DNA of 8,160 bases from Rhodanobacteraceae bacterium (GTDB taxonomy: Bacteria > Pseudomonadota > Gammaproteobacteria > Xanthomonadales > Rhodanobacteraceae). Position numbers and translations under genes: made by a program. The stretch covers positions 1-8,160 of the forward strand of contig JAICHS010000093.1 of the NCBI GenBank assembly GCA_025924775.1. Reading direction: 5' to 3'. Positions 1 to 5,381 of this stretch are shown piece by piece. Below the pieces are notes generated by a model. That model did not search any database. It was not told where the DNA came from and saw only the letters and a list, made by a program, of their open reading frames with translations. Each line of letters starts with the position of its first letter. The stretch's first letter is position 1.

Positions 1-108
1 AGCGGCGCCGTATGCGTGCCGGAGCGGCGCAGCGATGGACAGGGCCGCAAGACCGAGTCCCGTACCCTTGAGGAAGCGACGACGCGAAGGAAGGTCGAGA
101 TCGGACAC
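1..108 (-). CDS. Tat-exported protein, N-terminal fragment
   Basis: Reading the minus strand from a GTG at 108, 36 codons run off the left edge of the window. Residues 8-14 read SRRRFLK, an exact match to the twin-arginine consensus S/T-R-R-x-F-L-K. A short hydrophobic, Gly/Ala-rich stretch follows (about residues 15-28, GTGLGLAALSIAAP), so this is a Tat signal peptide and the mature protein should be folded in the cytoplasm and exported to the periplasm. A purine-rich GGGAGA lies about 6-7 bases before the GTG, supporting that start. Tat cargo is often a cofactor-containing oxidoreductase, a phosphatase or a peptidase, but the mature domain is outside the window, so no function can be assigned. 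The signal peptide is clear; the gene identity is unknown. Confidence 0.8.
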   Translation of the reverse strand, partial: MSDLDLPSRRRFLKGTGLGLAALSIAAPLRHAYGAA

Positions 109-170
109 GTTGTTTCTCCCCGTGATGAAGCAACCGCCCCATCTCACCGACCGGCGTGAGAGCAGGGCGG

Positions 171-199
171 ATCGTGCGCCCGTTCGTCGGGGGAGTCAA
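171..199 (-). promoter_or_regulatory. Candidate sigma70 promoter for the Tat-signal gene
   Basis: On the minus strand TTGACT (199-194) is followed after 17 bases by CACGAT (176-171). The -35 box matches the consensus at 5 of 6 positions and the -10 box at only 3 of 6. It would give a leader of roughly 55 bases before the GTG at 108. The correct spacing and orientation are the main support; the -10 box is weak. Confidence 0.3.
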
Positions 200-299
200 C
201 GACTTTGCACTGCACGATCGGCAAGGGCCGGGCGCGGCCGACGCCAGCGGCAAGGGCGGCACCCGAGGCCGCGCGATCGTCCGCCTGAAAATGGGCACG

Positions 300-330
300 G
301 GCACCGGTGCCGGCGCCCGCACTCGGGCGC
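300..330 (-). terminator. Adjacent GC hairpins downstream of the EcsC gene
   Basis: Two dyads sit side by side 57 bases beyond the stop of the EcsC gene. The first is a perfect 7-bp stem, GCGCCCG (313-319) with CGGGCGC (324-330), closed by a 4-base loop. The second is the 12-bp perfect palindrome GGCACCGGTGCC (300-311). Reading in the gene's direction, a short T-run (ATTTTC, 292-287) follows about 8 bases after the palindrome. The T-tract is too short and too distant for a textbook intrinsic terminator, so this may be a weak terminator or only GC-rich structure. The rest of 109-387 shows no supported gene. Confidence 0.3.
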
Positions 331-387
331 GGGAAACCGTGGGCGAACCGAACGATCAGGCGTAGCCGGCGCGGCGACCGGTCCCTG

Positions 388-1059
388 TCACAAGCCCGCT
401 TCGCGCGCCGCCTGCGCGCGGTCGCGTTCGACCCGTCGCGCCGGAATCTCGGTGCTGCGGTCAGCCGGAACGAACTCGATGTCGCCCGAGAACATCGCGA
501 TCGCCGTGTGCCCAACCTGGCGCGTGTCGTACCACGCGTAGGCGCCGACGCCGAGCGCACCGGCGACCGGCAGCATGCGTGCCAGCGACGACCCCAGCGC
601 GCGCTCGGACAACTTCACGCCGATGCGGTGGGCGATGCCGTGGATCGCACGGGTGGTGGCGGCGTGCACGATCCAGCGTTGTCCGGCGCGCACCGCAAGG
701 TCGCGCACCGCCTGCGACGCCGCGTGCCGGAACAGGCAATACAGCATCTGCTCGCGGGTCAGCGTGGTGTGCCGGCCGCAGGCCGCCGCGATGTCCGCCA
801 CCATCTGCGCCTGGATCTTCCAGATCGCCACCAGTTCCGGCAGCACCGTCAACCAGCCCAGCGGACCGGGTGGCAACGCCAGCGACGAGGACGCCAGGAA
901 CGCCTTGCGCCGTGCCGCCAGCGCGATGGCCTCGGCGCGCGCACGCGGATGTTCGCGCGGCGGCTCGCGGCTGCCCGGAATGTCGGAAAGGAAATCGAGG
1001 ATCTGCTGCGCGATCCGTTGCGAAGGTTGCCCGGCTGCAACGGGCACGGAAGCATTCAT
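388..1059 (-). CDS. EcsC family protein
   Basis: The 223-residue product looks like the EcsC family (named after Bacillus EcsC), whose biochemical role is not established. Support comes from the overall pattern: a P-G-x-L-G-W-L hydrophobic turn near residues 65-70, a QAQMVADIAAACG helix around 83-95, and the family-typical small-residue membrane-like segment LPVAGALGVGAYAWYDTRQV at 163-182, followed by a short HTAIAMF stretch. An open frame extends upstream to 1173, but that would run into the end of the pteridine reductase gene. I chose the ATG at 1059 because GAGGA lies 5 bases before it and the family-like sequence begins soon after. Length fits the family. The C-terminus is charged and Ala/Arg-rich. 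It lies 88 bases downstream of the folM-like gene on the same strand, so read-through is possible. Confidence 0.75.
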   Translation of the reverse strand: MNASVPVAAGQPSQRIAQQILDFLSDIPGSREPPREHPRARAEAIALAARRKAFLASSSLALPPGPLGWLTVLPELVAIWKIQAQMVADIAAACGRHTTLTREQMLYCLFRHAASQAVRDLAVRAGQRWIVHAATTRAIHGIAHRIGVKLSERALGSSLARMLPVAGALGVGAYAWYDTRQVGHTAIAMFSGDIEFVPADRSTEIPARRVERDRAQAAREAGL

Positions 1060-1089
1060 CGTCGTCCTCGACGCACGTGGCTGCCTGAC

Positions 1090-1118
1090 AACATGCCGGC
1101 GTCGCAGCTGCGATTCAA
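1090..1118 (-). promoter_or_regulatory. Candidate promoter for the EcsC gene
   Basis: In the 88-base gap between the folM-like and EcsC genes, the minus strand carries TTGAAT (1118-1113), then 17 bases, then CATGTT (1095-1090). Matches to consensus are 4 of 6 and 3 of 6. A start near 1083 would give a leader of about 24 bases, just enough to include the GAGGA ribosome binding site. The call is weak and rests on spacing and position. Confidence 0.25.
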
Positions 1119-1147
1119 GCCGCGCCGCCTCACGCTTCAGCTTGCCA

Positions 1148-1888
1148 TCAGGTGCCCAGGATGCGGCCGCCATCGACGCGCAGCGTCTGGCCGGTCACGT
1201 AGGTCGCGTCACGCAACAGCCACAACACCGCGCCGGCGACGTCGGCCGGCGCGCCGCGGCGCTGCAATACGGTGCCTTCCACAACGTCTTCCAGGCTTTC
1301 CGCCTTGACCGCGTTCTCCGATGCCAGCACGTTGCCGGGTGCGACCGCGTTCACCCGCACCTCGGGGCCGAGCGCCTGCGCCAGCGCCAGGGTCGCCATG
1401 CGCAGTGCGGCCTTGCTCATGCCGTACGCCGCGTGTCGCGCCAACGGGCGTTCGGCATAGATGTCGGTAATGTTGACGATCGCACCGCGCGCCGCGCGCA
1501 GGTGCGGCGCGGCTGCCTGCGCCAGCAACAACGGTGCGCGCGCGTTCACCGCCAGCAATTCGTCGAACACGTCCGCGCTGATCGAACCCATCGGCGTCGC
1601 CCGGAACAGCGAGGCGTTGTTGACCAGCGCATCGAGGCGCCCGAAGCGCGCGACGACGGCGTCGACCAGCGCCGGCAGGCTTGCGGCAAAAGCCAGGTCG
1701 GCCTGCAGCGCCAAGGTCGAACCGGGCCGCTGCGCGTCCAGTTCACGCGCCAGCGCGTCCAGTTCACCGCGCGAATGACGGTAGTGCAGGGCGACGTCAT
1801 AACCCGCCGTGTGCAAGCTGCGCGCGATCACCGCGCCGACCCGCCGCGCCGCGCCGGTCACCAGTACCACCGGGTGCATTTCGCCCAT
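1148..1888 (-). CDS. folM: Pteridine reductase (FolM/PTR1-type SDR)
   Basis: This 246-residue short-chain dehydrogenase probably uses NADPH to reduce dihydropterins (dihydrofolate or dihydromonapterin-type substrates) in the cytosol. The cofactor motif TGAARRVG is at 11-18, with the double Arg typical of pteridine reductases, and NNAS is at 90-93. The active site has Y155 and K159 in YGMSK, with Asp142 exactly 13 residues before the Tyr. PTR1-type enzymes place a catalytic Asp at this spacing where other SDRs have Ser, so the pteridine assignment is better than a generic SDR call. NAVAPG at 180-185 and the C-terminal YVTGQTLRVDGG are standard SDR elements. GGAGG lies 4 bases before the ATG at 1888; a second ATG at 1879 is worse placed. 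The gene is divergent from the methyltransferase gene across 63 bases. Confidence 0.85.
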   Translation of the reverse strand: MGEMHPVVLVTGAARRVGAVIARSLHTAGYDVALHYRHSRGELDALARELDAQRPGSTLALQADLAFAASLPALVDAVVARFGRLDALVNNASLFRATPMGSISADVFDELLAVNARAPLLLAQAAAPHLRAARGAIVNITDIYAERPLARHAAYGMSKAALRMATLALAQALGPEVRVNAVAPGNVLASENAVKAESLEDVVEGTVLQRRGAPADVAGAVLWLLRDATYVTGQTLRVDGGRILGT

Positions 1889-1915
1889 GCCGCCTCCGCC
1901 CGCTATCCTGCCCGG

Positions 1916-1933
1916 TTTGAAGCGTGCCTCAAA
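1916..1933. promoter_or_regulatory. Dyad in the folM/methyltransferase divergent region
   Basis: The 63-base region between the two divergent starts contains TTTGA (1916-1920), 8 bases, then TCAAA (1929-1933), a perfect 5-bp inverted repeat. On the minus strand a TTGAGG hexamer overlaps the right arm and could be a -35 for folM, but no good -10 follows at the right distance. The position suits an operator controlling both genes. The arms are short, so chance occurrence is possible. Confidence 0.25.
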
Positions 1934-1951
1934 TCAGACGCCTGCGCCAGC

Positions 1952-3145
1952 TTGGACACATCCCTGCCCGAACCTTCGGCCGACGAGGCCGCCCACTCCG
2001 CGCGGCTGGCCGACGCCATCCGCCAAGAGATCGCCGCGACCGGTCCGATCTCGTTCGCGCGCTTCATGGAGCGCTGCCTGTATGCGCCGGGCCTCGGTTA
2101 CTACAGCGCCGGTCGGCTGAAATTCGGCAAGGGCGGCGACTTCATCACCGCGCCGGAACTGGGATCGTTGTTCGCGCGCTGCGTGGCGCGCGCGCTGGCC
2201 CCGGCGGTACGCGCCTGCGGCGATGCCGCGGTGTGGTTCGAGCTGGGCGGCGGCAGCGGCGCGTTCGCGCGCGACTGCCTGCTGGAACTGCAGGCATTGC
2301 AGGCACTGCCGCGGCACTACTGGCTGCTGGAGCCCTCGGCCGACCTGCGTGAACGCCAGCGCGCAACCTTGCGCGCGGCGCTGCCGGCGGAACTGTTCGT
2401 ACGCTGCGCGTGGCTGGACCGCCCGCCGCAGCACCCGTGGTCGGGCGTGCTGTTTGCCAACGAGGTGCTGGACGCGCTGCCGGTGACGCGCTTCACCGTC
2501 GCCAGCGGTGAGGTGTTCGAAGAACACGTCACCACGGCGGCCAATGATGCATTCGCTGCCAGTAACCGTCCGGCGGACCCGCTGGTTGCGGGCGCGGTAC
2601 GACACCTGCAGCGCCACCTTGAGCACGAATTCGCGGACGGCTACCGCTCGGAAGTGCTGCCGCAACTGCCGTGGTGGCTGGAAGCCATCACCGGCGAACA
2701 GGCGCGCGGCGCGACGCTGTTCATCGATTACGGCTACGTGCGCCACCAGTACTACCTGCCGGAACGCACGGACGGCACCCTGCTGTGCCACTACCGCCAC
2801 CGCGCCCACGCCAACCCGTTCATCCTGCCGGGACTGCAGGACATCACCGCCTCGGTGGATTTCACCGCGCTGGCCGAAGCCGGCCTTGGCGCCGGCTTCG
2901 AGCTGGTCGCCTATGCGTTCCAGTCCGAATTCCTGATCGCGACCGGACTCGATGCGGCCTTCACGGCGGCCCGCGCGGCCGCGCCCGACGAACTGGCGCG
3001 TTACGCGCTGGCGCAACAGGTCAAGTACCTCACCCTGCCGGGCGAAATGGGCGAACGTTTCCAGGCGATGCTGTTTGCGCGCGACCTCGATGCCGAGGCG
3101 GTCTTCCCGGCACTCTTGGCAGTCGACCGCAGCACCCGCCTTTGA
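1952..3145 (+). CDS. MidA/NDUFAF7-type SAM-dependent methyltransferase
   Basis: This 397-residue class I SAM-dependent methyltransferase belongs to the COG1565 / Methyltransf_28 family, related to the mitochondrial complex I assembly factor NDUFAF7 (protein arginine methylation). The bacterial substrate is not settled. Visible landmarks are ISFARFMERCLYAPGLGYYS at 33-52, ITAPELGSLFAR at 65-76, the SAM loop FELGGGSGAFARD at 96-108, the post-strand acidic motif LLEPSADLRERQ at 125-136, NEVLDALPV at 170-178, LFIDYGY at 256-262, GLQDITASVDF at 294-304 and QSEFLI at 324-329. These are in family order and the length is typical. The frame is open far upstream, but that part is antisense to folM and EcsC. 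I chose the TTG at 1952 because it gives a family-like N-terminus; no ATG lies between it and codon 39, and no clear Shine-Dalgarno precedes it. Confidence 0.85.
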   Translation: MDTSLPEPSADEAAHSARLADAIRQEIAATGPISFARFMERCLYAPGLGYYSAGRLKFGKGGDFITAPELGSLFARCVARALAPAVRACGDAAVWFELGGGSGAFARDCLLELQALQALPRHYWLLEPSADLRERQRATLRAALPAELFVRCAWLDRPPQHPWSGVLFANEVLDALPVTRFTVASGEVFEEHVTTAANDAFAASNRPADPLVAGAVRHLQRHLEHEFADGYRSEVLPQLPWWLEAITGEQARGATLFIDYGYVRHQYYLPERTDGTLLCHYRHRAHANPFILPGLQDITASVDFTALAEAGLGAGFELVAYAFQSEFLIATGLDAAFTAARAAAPDELARYALAQQVKYLTLPGEMGERFQAMLFARDLDAEAVFPALLAVDRSTRL

Positions 3146-3183
3146 CGGCGCGAAACCTGCCTGAAAGGCAAGCGGAGGATGCT

Positions 3184-3282
3184 GTGCATCGTGCACGGCG
3201 CGCCTGCCGCCGGCAAATCGGCGACAATGGGCGCATGCCCGGGCGCCCAATCCGGCTCTGCGCCCGCATATCCATACCATGA
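3184..3282 (+). CDS. Possible 32-codon Arg-rich leader ORF
   Basis: A GTG at 3184 lies 5 bases after GGAGG (3174-3178) and opens a 32-codon frame. Its TGA (3280-3282) overlaps the ATG of the following transporter gene as ATGA. Nine of the 32 residues are Arg and no domain is recognisable. The transporter has no ribosome binding site of its own, so translation of this ORF could deliver ribosomes to it by coupling. An in-frame ATG at 3235 is an alternative shorter start, and a GACAAT -10-like hexamer at 3223-3228 would put transcription start near that ATG, though no -35 is visible. High GC makes chance open frames common, so this is tentative. Confidence 0.25.
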   Translation: MHRARRACRRQIGDNGRMPGRPIRLCARISIP

Positions 3283-3653
3283 CCGCCACGTTCGCCACCT
3301 TGCTGCTACTGCTTGGTTCGGTTGCCTGCGACGTGACGGGACAGGTCTGCTTCAAGCTCGGCATCGGCCACGCCAGCGACGACGCGGCCGCGCCCTCGCT
3401 GCTGCGCAAGGTGTTGCACTCGCCGTGGGTCGCGCTGGGCATCGCGGTGTACGCGGTGGAATTCGTGCTGTGGTTCGCGGCGCTGTCGCGCACCCAGCTC
3501 AGCATCGCGTTCCCGTTCGCGGCGCTGGGTTACGTGGGCGTCGCGCTGGCAAGCCGCTTCATCTTGAATGAACGCATCTCGCTGCGCCGCTGGGCCGGGA
3601 TCGGAACGATCGTCGTCGGAGTCGTATTGGTGACGGGGCAACAGTTGGGTTGA
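3279..3653 (+). CDS. Half-size DMT/SMR-like membrane transporter subunit
   Basis: The 124-residue product has four predicted membrane helices (about 5-23, 50-69, 73-93 and 105-120), the size and layout of EamA-like or SMR proteins that must dimerise to form a transporter. The first helix ends with ACDVTGQVCFKL (16-27); Asp18 occupies the position where SMR proteins carry an essential acidic residue. The GQ-C-K segment and the C-terminal RRWAGIGTIVVGVVL (103-117) resemble the ArnE/ArnF undecaprenyl-phosphate-aminoarabinose flippase subunits more than drug-efflux EmrE. A second half-size protein lies one gene downstream (4618-5058), so a heterodimer is plausible. No Shine-Dalgarno precedes the ATG; it overlaps the stop of a possible leader ORF. 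The substrate is unknown; the operon context suggests a lipid or acylated compound. Confidence 0.8.
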   Translation: MTATFATLLLLLGSVACDVTGQVCFKLGIGHASDDAAAPSLLRKVLHSPWVALGIAVYAVEFVLWFAALSRTQLSIAFPFAALGYVGVALASRFILNERISLRRWAGIGTIVVGVVLVTGQQLG

Positions 3654-3678
3654 CGCATTCGGAATCGGCGAGACAGCA

Positions 3679-4554
3679 ATGACGCAATCGATGATCAAAC
3701 AGGCGGACTTCCTGCTGCGCGGCGGGCGCGCGGGGGTGCTGCTGATCCACGGTCTCACCGGCACTCCGGCCGAGATGCGCTTCGTGGGCAAGGGCCTCAA
3801 CCGCGCCGGCTTCACCGTGTACGGCATGCAGCTTGCCGGCCACTGCGGCACCGAGGCGGACTTGCTGAAGACCGGCTGGCGTGACTGGGCCCGCAGCGTG
3901 GTCGAGGGTGCCGACCGGCTGCGCCGCGAAGTGGACCACATGTTCGTCGCCGGTCTGTCGATGGGCTCAATATTGGCTCTGAACCTGGCCATCGAGCGGC
4001 CGCAGTGGGTGGACGGACTGGGCCTATATGGCAGTACGTTGTTCTACGACGGCTGGACGATTCCGCGCCGCGCGCGGCTGTCGTTTCTGCTGCCGCTGGT
4101 GTGCGGCATGGGCCTGTTCAAGCAGCGCCGCTTCATGGAAAGCTTTCCCTACGGCATCAAGGACGAGCGCGTGCGCATGCGCATCGCGGGCGCGATGCTG
4201 GACGGCCAGAGCGAGGCCGCGGGCCTGCCCGGCAACCCATGGCCGTCGCTGGCGGAGTTCCACAAACTGGTGTGGCACGTGCGGCCGCGCCTGCAGGAAG
4301 TGCGGGCACCGGCGCTGATCATGCACGCTGCCGACGATGACATCGCCAGCGTGCGCAATGCGCGCGTGCTCGAGCGCCGCATCACCGGCCCGACCGAAAC
4401 GGTGCTGCTGAGCAACAGCTACCACATGATCACGGTCGACGGCGAGCGCGACAAGGTGATCGCGCGCTCGGCGGATTTCTTCACCCGCATCCTCAGCGAA
4501 AGCCCGATGCGCCAGCCGCGCCTCCGCATCGCCGCCACGCCTTCGGCCGCATGA
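3679..4554 (+). CDS. Alpha/beta hydrolase (Est30-like carboxylesterase)
   Basis: This is a 291-residue cytosolic serine hydrolase with no signal peptide. The oxyanion-hole strand is VLLIHGLTGTP (20-30). The nucleophile elbow is GLSMG with Ser94, the acid is most likely Asp220 within HAADDDIAS (216-224), and the base is His249 in LSNSYHMITVD (244-254). The order and spacing fit Est30-like carboxylesterases and related S33-type hydrolases, which cleave esters or thioesters of medium-size acyl groups. The region around 120-200 is the variable cap and would set the substrate. It starts 26 bases after the first DMT gene; a weak GGCGAG precedes the ATG, and a second ATG at 3691 is possible. Between transporter halves and upstream of an ACP and ketosynthase, it may act as a thioesterase or esterase on their product, which is inference. 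Confidence 0.82.
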   Translation: MTQSMIKQADFLLRGGRAGVLLIHGLTGTPAEMRFVGKGLNRAGFTVYGMQLAGHCGTEADLLKTGWRDWARSVVEGADRLRREVDHMFVAGLSMGSILALNLAIERPQWVDGLGLYGSTLFYDGWTIPRRARLSFLLPLVCGMGLFKQRRFMESFPYGIKDERVRMRIAGAMLDGQSEAAGLPGNPWPSLAEFHKLVWHVRPRLQEVRAPALIMHAADDDIASVRNARVLERRITGPTETVLLSNSYHMITVDGERDKVIARSADFFTRILSESPMRQPRLRIAATPSAA

Positions 4555-4617
4555 TGCCGCGGCGACCGGTGGCACGCATCCGGCGGATTCTTGGCGTGGC
4601 ACGACCGGCGCACGCGC

Positions 4618-5058
4618 ATGCCTGAGCCGCATTCCAGGCTCCATCAGCTGGCCATGCTGGTCGTGGCGTGGGCCGCGCTGCTGGCCATCGAAACGCTGGG
4701 CCAGGTGTCGCTCAAGGTTGCCGGCGCGCGCGTGGGCGCGTTCGAACTCGACGCGGCGCACATCCTGTCGGCGCTGGCCACGCCATGGCTGTGGGTGGGG
4801 CTGGCGTGCTACCTCGGCGCGTTCGCGGTGTGGATGGGCATCCTGGAAAAAACCGCGTTGTCCACGGCGTTTCCGATCACCGCGATCACGTTCGTTACGG
4901 TGATGATCGCGTCGTGGGCGATCCTTGGCGAACCCATGGGACGGGACAAGCTGCTCGGGTCCGCGATCATCGTCGCTGGTATCCTGTTGCTGGGCGGCGA
5001 TACCGACCCCGCCACGCCCGCGCCTGCGCGCAACGATGCCGAAGGGAACCTCCCATGA
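4618..5058 (+). CDS. Second half-size DMT/SMR-like transporter subunit
   Basis: The 146-residue product has four predicted helices (about 11-27, 56-76, 81-102 and 112-126) and a Pro/Ala-rich hydrophilic tail of about 20 residues. It aligns with the upstream half-size protein: AIETLGQVSLKV (23-34) matches ACDVTGQVCFKL, with Glu25 in place of Asp. PWLWVGLACYLGAFAVW (56-72) matches the partner's PW-GIAVYAVEF-LW segment, both have S-x-AFP before helix 3, and both have a short acidic turn before helix 4. Conserved pairing with different acidic residues points to a heterodimeric transporter or flippase. Start choice is uncertain: the ATG at 4618 has no good Shine-Dalgarno, and an in-frame TTG at 4591 sits after GGCGGA. 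Its TGA overlaps the ATG of the ACP gene by 4 bases. Confidence 0.8.
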   Translation: MPEPHSRLHQLAMLVVAWAALLAIETLGQVSLKVAGARVGAFELDAAHILSALATPWLWVGLACYLGAFAVWMGILEKTALSTAFPITAITFVTVMIASWAILGEPMGRDKLLGSAIIVAGILLLGGDTDPATPAPARNDAEGNLP

Positions 5059-5369
5059 GTGACGATTTCACCCCGGACAACGTCCAAGCAACCGTGTTTT
5101 CGATCATCGCCAAGGAAGCCGGCATCGACGCGGGCAAGATCACGCTGGCGTCCACCCTGAAAGACCTCGAAATCGCCTCGCTGGATGCGATCCAGATCAT
5201 TTTCGAGATCGAGGACCACTTCAAGATCCAGATGCCCGACCGCGACCCCAACTTCGACACCGAATCGGTCAAGGGCCTGGTCGAAACCGTCGAGAAACTG
5301 CTGGCCGACAAGGCCGCCAACCCGCCGCCACCACCCACGCCGCCTCCGGCAGTGCCGCCTGCCGCATAA
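5055..5369 (+). CDS. Specialised acyl carrier protein
   Basis: This 104-residue acyl carrier protein has the usual acidic four-helix pattern. Ser42 in LEIASLDAIQIIFEIEDHF (38-56) is the expected 4'-phosphopantetheine site. The residue before it is Ala, whereas most ACPs have Asp-Ser-Leu. Residues 1-86 cover the normal ACP domain; beyond it is a tail of about 15 residues made almost entirely of Pro and Ala (about 90-104), absent from ordinary AcpP. GAAGGGA lies 8 bases before the ATG, which overlaps the stop of the transporter gene, so translation is coupled. The ketosynthase begins 12 bases after its stop and is the obvious partner. This is probably an accessory ACP for a dedicated product rather than housekeeping AcpP, whose usual fabD/fabG/fabF neighbours are missing here. 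Confidence 0.88.
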   Translation: MSDDFTPDNVQATVFSIIAKEAGIDAGKITLASTLKDLEIASLDAIQIIFEIEDHFKIQMPDRDPNFDTESVKGLVETVEKLLADKAANPPPPPTPPPAVPPAA

Positions 5370-5381
5370 CCGCATCGAACC

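Noticed and set aside
575..1951. Long upstream extension of the methyltransferase frame (about 459 codons)
   Set aside because: It runs antisense to the EcsC and folM genes, which have clear family motifs, and its translation is low-complexity Arg/Ala/Cys-rich sequence with no family likeness. It is a frame kept open by high GC.
3158..3170. Small hairpin TGCCT-GAA-AGGCA after the methyltransferase stop
   Set aside because: Only a 5-bp stem with no T-run, too weak to call a terminator.
1934..3505. 523-codon open frame on the minus strand opposite the methyltransferase
   Set aside because: No recognisable motif and composition typical of an antisense shadow; the plus-strand frame holds all the methyltransferase motifs.
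3179..3571. ATG-started frame beginning with a P-loop-like GAPAAGKSAT
   Set aside because: The match to a Walker A motif is striking, but GGAGG directly abuts the ATG with no spacing, the rest has no kinase features, and most of it overlaps the transporter gene in another frame. Probably coincidence.
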